Shown here: positions 6,757-11,999 of the stretch, piece by piece
Layout of the letters: every line of letters begins with the position of its first letter
Position numbering within the stretch: position 1 is the first letter of the stretch
From: JAUVKA01 sp964465145
Lineage (GTDB): Bacteria > Bacteroidota > Bacteroidia > Bacteroidales > UBA12481
Length of the DNA stretch: 11,999 nt
Direction of reading: 5' to 3'
Assembly: GCA_964465145.1 (NCBI GenBank)
Contig: CAYXJR010000112.1
Location: 1-11,999, forward strand
Position numbers and translations under genes: made by a program
Notes under the pieces: generated by a model
Databases searched by the model: none
What the model saw: only the letters and a program-made list of their open reading frames with translations
What the model was told of the DNA's origin: nothing

Positions 6757-6922
6757 GGTGGGGGGATATCCCAATCGAGTTTGATGGGGGGGCTTTGATG
6801 CTAAATGGTAAGCGCTTTCGTGTAAAAAATAAATTCTCAAAGAATTTATTTTAAAGACAATGCTAGTGAGTTCCAATAATAAAGTAATTTCACAAACACT
6901 TTTAATGAGAGTTTAATAGGAA
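6757..6922 (+). repeat. R2 repeat, copy B
   Basis: Partner of copy A at 5069-5230: GGTGG, a CCCAATC/TTGATGGG imperfect dyad, seven G, a CTTTGATG motif and the same terminal GTTTAATAGG, over almost the same length. It abuts the flavoprotein gene, whose ATG follows one base after the repeat's last AA. Its divergent middle contains a perfect 12-bp inverted repeat that copy A lacks. Confidence 0.5.
6826..6852. repeat. Perfect 12-bp inverted repeat upstream of the flavoprotein gene
   Basis: AAAATAAATTCT (6826-6837), loop CAA, AGAATTTATTTT (6841-6852). It lies 70 bp before the start codon. It could be an operator or an AT-rich terminator-like hairpin protecting the gene from read-through; no long T-run follows. 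Confidence 0.6.
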
Positions 6923-8002
6923 ATGAAAGAATTGCACATAGGAGATCTAACAATTAAACTCCCAATCATACAAGGGGGTATGGGTATTGGTGTTTCAATG
7001 GCAGGATTAGCAGGGGCAGTTGCAAACGAAGGTGGTGTTGGTGTAATAGCTGCAGTAGGGCTCGGTATGTTTGAACCTGATTATGCGAAAAATTTCCTTG
7101 AAGCCAACATAAGAGCACTAAAGAAAGAAATACAAAAGGCAAGAGGATTAACCAAGGGCGTTCTAGGTGTAAACATTATGGTTGCACTTACAAATTTTGC
7201 TGATTTGGTGAAAACTTCTATTTCAGAAGGGATTGATATAATTTTTGCTGGTGCAGGGCTTCCTTTGAATATGCCTCAATATTTAACTAAAGGATCAAAA
7301 ACAAAACTTGTCCCGATAGTTTCATCAGGAAGGGCTGCAAAAATATTGTGCTCCAAATGGAAAGGACAATTTGATTATTTACCTGATGCAATTGTTGTTG
7401 AAGGGCCAAAAGCCGGCGGACACTTAGGGTTTAAAAGGAACCAACTTGACGACCCCGAATTTGCATTAGAAAAACTAGTGCCAGAAGTAGTTGAACAGGT
7501 GAAATATTTTGAAGAAAAATACAATACTATAATACCAGTGATCGCTGCAGGTGGAATTTATACAGGTGCAGATATCAAAAAGATTATTGATTTAGGAGCA
7601 TCCGGCGTTCAGCTGGGAACACGTTTTGTTACCACCGACGAGTGTGACGCTTCATTGAAATTCAAGCAGACTTATATTGATTCCCAAGAAGAAGATATGG
7701 AAATCATTAACAGTCCTGTTGGAATGCCGGGACGGGCTATTAAAAATGAATTTATTGAAAAAGTAAACAGGGGTGAGAAACGCCCGGTAAAATGTCCTTA
7801 CAAATGTTTAAAAACTTGTAATATTGAAACAACCCCATATTGTATTCTAGCTGTCCTGATTAATGCCTGGAAAGGAAATTTTTATAATGGCTATGCCTTT
7901 GCGGGATCAAATGCATTCATGGCTACAAAAATAATTTCTGTTAAAGAAACAATGGAATCATTGGTAAGGGAATTTAAAGAAGTGATATTATTGAAAAAGT
8001 AG
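6923..8002 (+). CDS. Nitronate monooxygenase / FabK-like FMN flavoprotein
   Basis: 359 residues, full length for the 2-nitropropane dioxygenase / FabK TIM-barrel family, which binds FMN and either oxidises nitronates or, in FabK members, reduces enoyl-ACP. Visible landmarks: PIIQGGMGIGVS (14-25) at the N-terminal FMN edge, LGVNIMVA (81-88), GPKAGGHLGF (161-170) carrying the conserved His167, VIAAGGIYTGADI (206-218) and GVQLGTRFVTTDEC (228-241), the phosphate-binding loop. A Cys-rich segment CPYKCLKTC (291-299) plus Cys307 is typical of one anaerobe-rich subgroup. No signal peptide, so cytoplasmic. Which reaction it performs cannot be decided from sequence alone. It follows R2 copy B directly and its stop TAG is followed in the same frame by a T9SS-tail relic. 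Confidence 0.9.
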   Translation: MKELHIGDLTIKLPIIQGGMGIGVSMAGLAGAVANEGGVGVIAAVGLGMFEPDYAKNFLEANIRALKKEIQKARGLTKGVLGVNIMVALTNFADLVKTSISEGIDIIFAGAGLPLNMPQYLTKGSKTKLVPIVSSGRAAKILCSKWKGQFDYLPDAIVVEGPKAGGHLGFKRNQLDDPEFALEKLVPEVVEQVKYFEEKYNTIIPVIAAGGIYTGADIKKIIDLGASGVQLGTRFVTTDECDASLKFKQTYIDSQEEDMEIINSPVGMPGRAIKNEFIEKVNRGEKRPVKCPYKCLKTCNIETTPYCILAVLINAWKGNFYNGYAFAGSNAFMATKIISVKETMESLVREFKEVILLKK

Positions 8003-8319
8003 GGGTATCAATTTTTTTATGGACATCAAATATTCAATGAATGGGAAATAAATGTTTCTCTTGGGATCACAAGGAATAATCAATTTCCTGAAAATAATTT
8101 ACACCTCCTCATTTACCCCAACCCAACCTCAGGCATCATCAACGTAACTGGTTTAACAGAACCAGCAGACGTAAAAATATACTCAATCCAAGGCAAATTG
8201 GTTAAATCAGAGTCTCAGGTAGAAACAAGATTGATATATCTGATCTGCCAGCAGGGGTATACTTTCTGAATCTTAAAGCAGGGGATAATGTTGTTAAGAA
8301 GACTATTGTAAAAAAGTAA
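8003..8319 (+). pseudogene. T9SS type A sorting-domain relic (copy II, best preserved)
   Basis: Directly after the flavoprotein stop, in its frame, translation continues YGHQIFNEWEINVSLGI and then LHLLIYPNPTSGIINVTG and VKIYSIQGKLVKSE, the textbook start of a Por/T9SS C-terminal sorting domain (YPNPxxG). A one-base frameshift near 8222 moves the frame to NKIDISDLPAGVYFLNLKAG and DNVVKKTIVKK, ending at TAA (8317-8319). With the frame restored it is a complete sorting domain, but the cargo protein in front of it is gone; the flavoprotein cassette stands where the cargo should be. Read-through of the TAG would append it in part to the flavoprotein, but this seems accidental. Confidence 0.85.
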
Positions 8320-8324
8320 TTCTG

Positions 8325-8359
8325 ATCCATCCAATCTCCTATAATCTGGCTGGCTGGAT
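8325..8359 (+). terminator. Hairpin after T9SS tail, copy II
   Basis: ATCCA-T-CCA (from 8325) pairs with TGG-C-TGGAT (to 8359), with the same internal mismatch as copy I. The following T-run is weak (ACTTCC). Located 5 bp after the T9SS tail stop codon, the natural terminator position of the original gene. Confidence 0.5.
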
Positions 8360-8386
8360 ACTTCCATATCAATCATACGAAGGCAA

Positions 8387-8475
8387 TTTTCTTAATAACT
8401 TGCTATTAATCATTTACATTCCAATAGGAATATGCTACTTTTAGGCTTAACGACTGATAGAACACTATTAGGTTA
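8387..8475 (+). repeat. R1 repeat, copy 2, with a degenerate promoter
   Basis: Full-length R1 including the leader TTTTCTTAATAACTTGC, the dyad ATTCC-N4-GGAAT and the shared GACTGATAGAACACT core. Its box pair is TTA (8447-8449), 19 nt, TAGGTTA (8469-8475): spacing kept, both boxes changed by one base, so it is probably weak. The repeat ends in GGTTA-GCGG-TAACC, a small dyad not seen in the other copies. The next gene starts 130 bp away. Confidence 0.85.
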
Positions 8476-8604
8476 GCGGTAACCCAAAAAGGCTGCGCAA
8501 ATTGAGTTGTTTAATGACAGATTTTCTAACTTTACATTTTAACGGCGGCCATTTTCACACGACAATAAATTTTTAAGGTCAAATTACAATTAAAATAAAA
8601 CACA

Positions 8605-8820
8605 ATGGTTAAATTTCAGTGCTTACAAGATTATCCTACTTGGTTTTTACCAGTTCTCATTGTTCTTATTCTTTGGGATACTGTTTGGAAAATAATCGCA
8701 ATGTGGAAATCTGCACGCAACAATCATCTGATTTGGTTTATTTGTATTACAGTAATTAATTCGATAGGTATTTTACCTATAGTTTACATTTTAATTCAAC
8801 GAAAAAAACGATCTGCATAA
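8605..8820 (+). CDS. DUF5652-like small membrane protein
   Basis: 71 residues with two hydrophobic helices (about 12-34 and 41-64) joined by MWKSARNNHLIW and ending in a basic tail QRKKRS, which would lie in the cytoplasm. The motif W(K/R)xARNNxxxWF followed by GILPIVYI is the signature I associate with DUF5652, a family of unknown function; length is normal. The upstream 130 bp carry a possible -7 element TAACTTTA at 8527-8534. The stop TAA is followed by C, as for the esterase and MscS genes. A stand-alone gene between repeats. Confidence 0.75.
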   Translation: MVKFQCLQDYPTWFLPVLIVLILWDTVWKIIAMWKSARNNHLIWFICITVINSIGILPIVYILIQRKKRSA

Positions 8821-8973
8821 CTTGACAGACAACTTTTTTAATTACTAATTTCAAATATGACAGGCTTTTTTGTCACCAATGTTATACTTGGTTTAACACA
8901 ACCTTGACAACCAGAGATTGAAAAAATCAGACAGGACAAAAGGGCTAACCGCTAATCGAGTAGGCGGCTGACT
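8821..8973 (+). other. Gene-free spacer with a GGCTAA/TTAGCC dyad
   Basis: No ORF of note. A 6-bp perfect inverted repeat GGCTAA (8943-8948) / TTAGCC (8979-8984) encloses CCGC/GCGG complementary blocks, giving a compact 42-nt fold that overlaps the start of T9SS-tail copy III. A shorter TGACA/TGTCA pair lies around 8858-8875. The GGCTAAC edge recalls attC half-sites, but the dyad is much smaller than the one after MscS. Confidence 0.35.
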
Positions 8974-9091
8974 CCGAATTAGCCAGAGCCAATGCACCTC
9001 TCACACTACATACCTTACAGGTCTAGCACAAAACACTTCGTTGACTCAAGGGAATAATACTGCTATTAAAAAGATTGTGGTGAAGAGGTAG
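8974..9091 (+). repeat. Decayed T9SS-cargo 3' end, copy III
   Basis: Colinear with copy I (6573-6688), sharing the CCAGAGCCA block, CTCACACT, the AGCACAAA block and GGGAATAATACTG. The last codons read GNNTAIKKIVVKR then TAG (9089-9091), the terminal strand of a T9SS type A domain; the upstream frame is lost. Confidence 0.6.
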
Positions 9092-9096
9092 TACTT

Positions 9097-9127
9097 ACCC
9101 ATCCAATCTCATATAAACTGGCTGGGC
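9097..9127 (+). terminator. Hairpin after T9SS tail, copy III
   Basis: CCCA-T-CCA (9098-9105) pairs with TGG-C-TGGG (9119-9126). Relative to copies I and II one T-A pair has become C-G, a compensatory change that keeps the stem. No T-run follows. Confidence 0.5.
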
Positions 9128-9149
9128 ATTAATCAGTAATACACAAGCA

Positions 9150-9239
9150 TTTTCTTAACATCTTGCTATTAATCATTTACATTCCAATCGGAATAGCTAC
9201 TTTTAGGCTTGACGACTGATAGAACACTAATAGGTTGTG
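9150..9239 (+). repeat. R1 repeat, copy 3
   Basis: Full-length R1 with leader TTTTCTTAACATCTTGC and the dyad ATTCC-AATC-GGAAT; its last two thirds are almost identical to copy 1. It ends 20 bp before the MscS start codon. Confidence 0.88.
9209..9237 (+). promoter_or_regulatory. Predicted promoter of the MscS gene in R1 copy 3
   Basis: TTG (9209-9211), 19 nt, TAGGTTG (9231-9237): the best match among the copies to the Bacteroidota TTG...TAnnTTTG pattern. It lies 22 bp before the MscS ATG, leaving a leader of roughly 15 nt. Confidence 0.6.
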
Positions 9240-9259
9240 TGGCATAAAAAAAAGACAAA

Positions 9260-10129
9260 ATGGAAACAATAAATAAATTATTAGAATTTGAACTTATTAA
9301 TGTAGGAGAATATAAGATAAGAGTTTATACAATAGCGATTGTTTTATTAATTATTCTAATTACTATAGCAATACTATGGTTGATTAGAAGAACATTATTT
9401 CGTAAGCGTAAGTTTAAAAAACTTGACACCGGGAATACTTACGCATTATTTCAAATTATTAAATATGTAATTTGGGTAATTTCTGTTGGTTTTATTTTAG
9501 AAACCATAGGAATTAAAGTCACTGTATTAATAGCAGGCTCTGCAGCTTTACTCGTTGGGATAGGATTAGGTTTGCAACAAACATTTAACGATGTTATATC
9601 TGGAATAATCTTACTTTCAGGAAAATCAATAAAATTGGATGACGTGTTGGAAATAGATGGCGATGTTGTGAAAATTCAAAGTATTGGATTACGAACCTCC
9701 AAAGGTCTAAATACAGATGATATTTCCATTATAATTCCAAATTCATTGATAACAACTAATAAAGTAATAAATTGGAGTCATCAATCAAAAAAAACTCGTT
9801 TCAGAATTGATGTTGGAGTTGCTTATGGTAGCGATGTTGATTTAGTGATAAAAATTTTGGAAGAAAGTGCTTTTGAATATCCTGATGTTCTTGATAGGGA
9901 ATTAACAGAAGCCAGATTAGTCAATTTCGGTAATTCATCTTTAGATTTTCAAGTTTTGTTTTTCAGTAAAAACATTTTTAGAATTAGTAAAGTTAAAAGC
10001 GATATTAGAAAAATTATTAATAGAAAATTTATTGAAAATAATATTACAATACCATTTCCTCAAATGGATTTACATTTAAAATCAAATAATACTGAATTAT
10101 TGAAGAAAATGAATAATAACGCCACATAA
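9260..10129 (+). CDS. Small-conductance mechanosensitive channel, MscS family
   Basis: 289 residues, the size of canonical MscS. Three membrane segments: about 22-43, 62-82 and the pore helix TM3 at 88-120, which carries the expected Gly/Ala-rich run AGSAALLVGIGLGLQQTFND followed by SGIILL. The beta domain follows with LDDVLEIDG, IGLRTSKGLNTDD and IIIPNSL (158-164), then the alpha-beta cytoplasmic cage with VAYGSD, and the family ending IPFPQMDLHL. All expected elements are present, so it is probably functional in the inner membrane, releasing solutes on hypo-osmotic shock. It is driven by R1 copy 3 and its TAA stop overlaps the left edge of the attC-like dyad, an arrangement typical of a mobile single-gene cassette. 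Confidence 0.93.
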   Translation: METINKLLEFELINVGEYKIRVYTIAIVLLIILITIAILWLIRRTLFRKRKFKKLDTGNTYALFQIIKYVIWVISVGFILETIGIKVTVLIAGSAALLVGIGLGLQQTFNDVISGIILLSGKSIKLDDVLEIDGDVVKIQSIGLRTSKGLNTDDISIIIPNSLITTNKVINWSHQSKKTRFRIDVGVAYGSDVDLVIKILEESAFEYPDVLDRELTEARLVNFGNSSLDFQVLFFSKNIFRISKVKSDIRKIINRKFIENNITIPFPQMDLHLKSNNTELLKKMNNNAT

Positions 10130-10252
10130 CACGCAATATAGCAAAAAGCGGTGAAGTGCTTAATTGGGGCGGGTTTAGCCCGTTTTAACTTCATCTCGAT
10201 TTGATAGTGAATCACTCGCAATCCGCTTCATGCCATATTGCCACCGTTAGGC
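10127..10252 (+). repeat. attC-like imperfect dyad after the MscS gene
   Basis: A 126-nt nested palindrome. It begins TAAC (10127-10130, including the stop codon) and ends GTTAGGC (10246-10252), which fits the attC core GTTRRRY. Nested arms are GCAATATAGC (10133-10142) / GCCATATTGC (10232-10241) with one mismatch; AAGCGG (10146-10151) / CCGCTT (10223-10228); TGAAGT (10152-10157) / ACTTCA (10188-10193); and an apical CGGG (10170-10173) / CCCG (10179-10182). Length, asymmetry and position (stop codon at the left, new ATG 13 bp past the right core) all suit an integron-type cassette site. No integron integrase is in the window, so an alternative is a large terminator-like or REP-like hairpin. 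Confidence 0.5.
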
Positions 10253-10265
10253 TGAACTTAAAATC

Positions 10266-10370
10266 ATGAAGAAAATATCACATGATGACCTTGTTAATAA
10301 AATTCAAGAACAGTTTGACGCTCAACTAGTCAATATACTGATCTCGTGGGATGTCATGTTGCCTTCCTGA
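10266..10370 (+). pseudogene. Truncated ORF start following the attC-like site
   Basis: 34 codons beginning MKKISHDDLVNKIQEQFDAQ, then VNILISWDVMLPS and TGA. The first 20 residues look like a real amphipathic protein start; the remainder does not continue convincingly. It starts 13 bp after the GTTAGGC core, as the next gene in a cassette array would. Probably the stump of a lost cassette; product unknown. Confidence 0.4.
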
Positions 10371-10407
10371 GAAATAAGACCGCTTCTAATAATACTATTT
10401 GTAAAAA

Positions 10408-10442
10408 TTCAGTCCGCTGCAAAGGATGAGTGTTCCTATGCT
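10408..10442 (+). repeat. 35-bp diverged repeat, copy 1 (partner at 11811)
   Basis: TTCAGTCCG, then a few variable bases, AAGGATGAGT and CTATG. The same blocks in the same order and spacing occur at 11811-11844. It is followed by a CTGTCC (10441-10446) / GGACAG (10471-10476) inverted repeat. Origin unknown. Confidence 0.45.
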
Positions 10443-10535
10443 GTCCAATCCTAGACATGCTGGACGGACAGGACAGATTTAACTTAATTACTCAGGAGGT
10501 AGGGTGAAAATTGGGGAGGCTAAATACCGGCTTCT

Positions 10536-10585
10536 AGTGGTCCCTTAAGTCTGGTGAAAAGTGGTCATTTTATCCGTTTTTCCAA
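10536..10585. mobile_element. Possible IS21-type end remnant
   Basis: GTGGTC appears at 10537-10542 and 10561-10566, 24 bp apart, the second followed by ATTTTATCCGTTTTTCC. This spacing and motif resemble iterated terminal repeats of IS21-family elements in Bacteroidota. No transposase gene is beside it. The region 10371-10680 otherwise holds no ORF I can support. Confidence 0.3.
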
Positions 10586-10680
10586 CAAGACTGAATAGAA
10601 TGAAATATTAACAGTATCTTTAAATGAGGAACGGACCAATGGCAAAGTCCTTATAGTATCTAAACCTAATCCAATTAAGT

Positions 10681-10875
10681 ATGAGCGCCTACCAAATAAT
10701 AGATATTTTCATGAAAGTTTTACCTTTCGTTATCTTTATTCCCTTATTCGTCATCTTAATTAGGGGAGAGGATAAAAAAGGAAAATTCTCAAAGAAGCAA
10801 AGAGTAATGCTAGTGGTTTTGATTGTGGTGGTGGTGTTTTCGATCACCTATGAAGTGTTGAAATATTTTAGTTAA
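10681..10875 (+). CDS. Small two-helix membrane protein, function unknown
   Basis: 64 residues: a hydrophobic helix at about 6-28, a charged loop RGEDKKGKFSKKQR (28-41) and a second helix at about 42-60 ending VLKYFS. Codon use and AT-richness fit the other + strand genes. The positive loop suggests both termini outside and the loop in the cytoplasm. Not recognised as any family; it has no co-directional neighbour close enough to form an operon. Confidence 0.5.
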   Translation: MSAYQIIDIFMKVLPFVIFIPLFVILIRGEDKKGKFSKKQRVMLVVLIVVVVFSITYEVLKYFS

Positions 10876-11304
10876 AAAAGTTTGCTTAACATTCCTTCTC
10901 AAAGTCAAGATCTGCCTTAATGTTGTTTGCCATAAGATGGTTTAGATTTGGAGGATTAAAGTTATGAATATTTTAAGGTAATTATAACTGTCCTATACTT
11001 TGACCCACAGAAAATCTATAAAGGTTATGAAGCCTTTCCCCATAAATGTAACCTTCCCCTTTTTAGGACGCTGCATAAAGGAATAACATAGCCTTTTTTA
11101 CCTGCTTTCCTGTAATTACATTTAGAAACTATGTAAAATCAGCTAATCCTCCACATGCGTTGATCTAACCTTTAAAGTAGCAAAACATAACCATCAGGAT
11201 GTGCCGATCCATCATCTATTAATAAATACAAAAGCATATATATAATACATTGTGATGGATTAGATACAAAGTGATTCTTATCTTTATCCTTTCCTGAAAC
11301 TCAG
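10876..11304. other. 429-bp gene-free stretch
   Basis: I see no coding frame. A 7-bp inverted repeat AAGGTTA (11021-11027) / TAACCTT (11049-11055) with a 21-nt loop is followed by CCCCTTTTT and could be a weak + strand terminator. The rest is AT-rich without recognised signals. Confidence 0.3.
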
Positions 11305-11556
11305 ATGGCACAACAAGTATTTATACCTACAAATATTGATATTGAAGAGCTGATAAAAAATGCTCCTCAAGAATTAAGGGACAAGTTAAATTCTGATAAG
11401 TTAGCTACAGTTTTATCCTTATACACCAAACCTCCTTGGAAACGTGCTTCTGGAACGGTATTATTACCAATCATATATTTACCAATCTCTGCACTTCTGA
11501 GTTCTGTGCATTTATTCCAAAACGATTTTGACAAATTGACCTCTATTGTTTCATAA
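11305..11556 (+). CDS. Possible gene fragment, hypothetical
   Basis: 83 codons. The first 40 or so (MAQQVFIPTNIDIEELIKNA, then PQELRDKLNSDKLATVLSLY) look like a genuine soluble protein start. The later part lies antisense to the conserved-looking segment of the minus-strand ORF 11367-11690 and is probably not real coding sequence. I read it as a 5' stump fused near 11430-11460 to the other ORF. Family not recognised. Confidence 0.3.
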   Translation: MAQQVFIPTNIDIEELIKNAPQELRDKLNSDKLATVLSLYTKPPWKRASGTVLLPIIYLPISALLSSVHLFQNDFDKLTSIVS

Positions 11557-11690
11557 CTGACGATATCCAATTTAACAGAAGACCATTCAATTTTAAAAGA
11601 TGTATCTCTGTCTTGGATAGAAATTCTAATACCATAACCTGATCCAGTTGAGTTATTAGGAGATCCATTTTCCCATCCAACTGCCTTCAT
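11367..11690 (-). CDS. Conserved-looking hypothetical protein, probably 3'-truncated
   Basis: 107 codons. Residues 1-75 (MKAVGWENGSPNNSTGSGYG, IRISIQDRD, then IEVNLSKSFWNKCTELRS and AEIGKYMI) resemble a small hypothetical family I associate with accessory loci, with the pattern GWxNGxPNNxTGxGYGIRI near the start and FWxxCTELRSxxIGxxMI later. Function unknown; soluble, no signal peptide. From about residue 80 the frame is antisense to the + strand fragment and lacks the Pro-rich ending I would expect, so the true 3' end is probably lost. It faces that fragment head-on and has no partner gene nearby. Confidence 0.55.
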   Translation of the reverse strand: MKAVGWENGSPNNSTGSGYGIRISIQDRDTSFKIEWSSVKLDIVSYETIEVNLSKSFWNKCTELRSAEIGKYMIGNNTVPEARFQGGLVYKDKTVANLSEFNLSLNS

Positions 11691-11810
11691 GTTTTATAAA
11701 TTAATCTTAATGAAATTTGAAGTTATGAATTTTACAACAATATAATTTAGAATACTCCACCTCCTTGAAGCAGAACTGGGAATTGAACCAGCAGATAGTG
11801 ATTAATTCTT

Positions 11811-11844
11811 TTCAGTCCGATGTATAAGGATGAGTAACTATGAT
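11811..11844 (+). repeat. 35-bp diverged repeat, copy 2
   Basis: TTCAGTCCG, AAGGATGAGT and CTATG in the same order as at 10408-10442. It lies just upstream of R1 copy 4. Confidence 0.45.
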
Positions 11845-11859
11845 ATTGCTGAAGAGCCA

Positions 11860-11949
11860 TTTTCTGAATAACTTGCTATTAATCATTTACATTCTGGTCG
11901 GAATGTGCTACTTTTAGGTTTGACGACTTATAGAACACTATTAGGTTAT
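11860..11949 (+). repeat. R1 repeat, copy 4 (most diverged)
   Basis: Leader TTTTCTGAATAACTTGC, dyad ATTCT-GGTC-GGAAT (one arm changed to a G-T wobble, so the fold survives), then the shared GTGCTACTTTTAGG and GACGACTTATAGAACACT. Followed by an ATG at 11990. Confidence 0.85.
11920..11948 (+). promoter_or_regulatory. Predicted promoter in R1 copy 4
   Basis: TTG (11920-11922, within TTTG), 19 nt, TAGGTTA (11942-11948). Same constant spacing as the other copies. It points at the gene that leaves the window. Confidence 0.5.
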
Positions 11950-11989
11950 ACAACATAAAGAAAATATTATGGATCTGTAAATCAAAAAA

Positions 11990-11999
11990 ATGGAAATCA
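11990..11999 (+). CDS. Probable start of the next + strand gene (partial)
   Basis: ATGGAAATC at the window edge, 40 bp after R1 copy 4 and preceded by seven A. An earlier ATG at 11970 is followed by a stop after three codons. The position mirrors MscS after R1 copy 3 (ATGGAAACA). Only the repeat context supports it; product unknown. Confidence 0.4.

Noticed and set aside
11770..11806. tRNA 3' end on the minus strand (GGTTCAATTCC, B-box-like)
   Set aside because: The T-stem does not pair beyond two or three bases, and no anticodon arm, D arm or acceptor partner is found upstream on that strand. At most it is an unproven attachment-site scrap.
5282..11949. R1 copies as a CRISPR array
   Set aside because: Only four copies, spaced by hundreds to thousands of bases and holding whole genes; no short regular spacers and no cas genes.

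Overview
The window looks like an accessory, rearranged stretch of a Bacteroidota chromosome, probably Bacteroidales/Marinilabiliales-like. The grounds are a type IX secretion (T9SS) C-terminal sorting domain relic, a DUF3871-type protein, a TonB-dependent receptor, AT-rich DNA, near absence of Shine-Dalgarno sequences, and promoter-like sites of the Bacteroidota form TTG-N19-TAnnTTG.

Layout. (1) 1-2100: the last codons of an unidentified + strand gene, then a minus-strand TonB-dependent receptor. A 3' scrap of a NikR-like nickel regulator lies just upstream of the receptor, so nickel uptake is a reasonable guess for it. (2) 2160-2690: the nikR scrap is fused head-on to a broken IS630-type transposase HTH domain. 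(3) 2690-4930: a minus-strand unit, radC relic > Sak4-like AAA ATPase > DUF3871 protein, closed by a strong intrinsic terminator; this is typical of Bacteroidota mobile elements. The radC has lost its middle. (4) 5070-10260: a run of + strand accessory genes: MORN/alpha-beta-hydrolase fusion, nitronate monooxygenase-like flavoprotein, DUF5652 membrane protein and MscS channel. They are separated by three kinds of repeat. R1 is an approximately 70-90 bp promoter-bearing repeat (three copies here, a fourth at the right end). R2 is an approximately 160 bp repeat (two copies). The third is decayed 3' ends of T9SS cargo genes followed by a covarying hairpin (three copies). The MscS gene is followed at once by a complex dyad resembling an integron attC site, ending in GTTAGGC. 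(5) 10260-11999: broken ORFs, possible IS21-end remnants, a small two-helix membrane protein, a conserved-looking minus-strand ORF running head-on into another fragment, and the fourth R1 copy just before a gene that leaves the window.

The most interesting reading is modular. Unrelated single genes sit between near-identical promoter repeats upstream and decayed T9SS tail plus terminator downstream, all in one orientation, which makes the stretch behave like a cassette array. No integrase or recombinase for such an array is visible here, so this is inference from repeat layout. No CRISPR array, rRNA or intact tRNA was seen.
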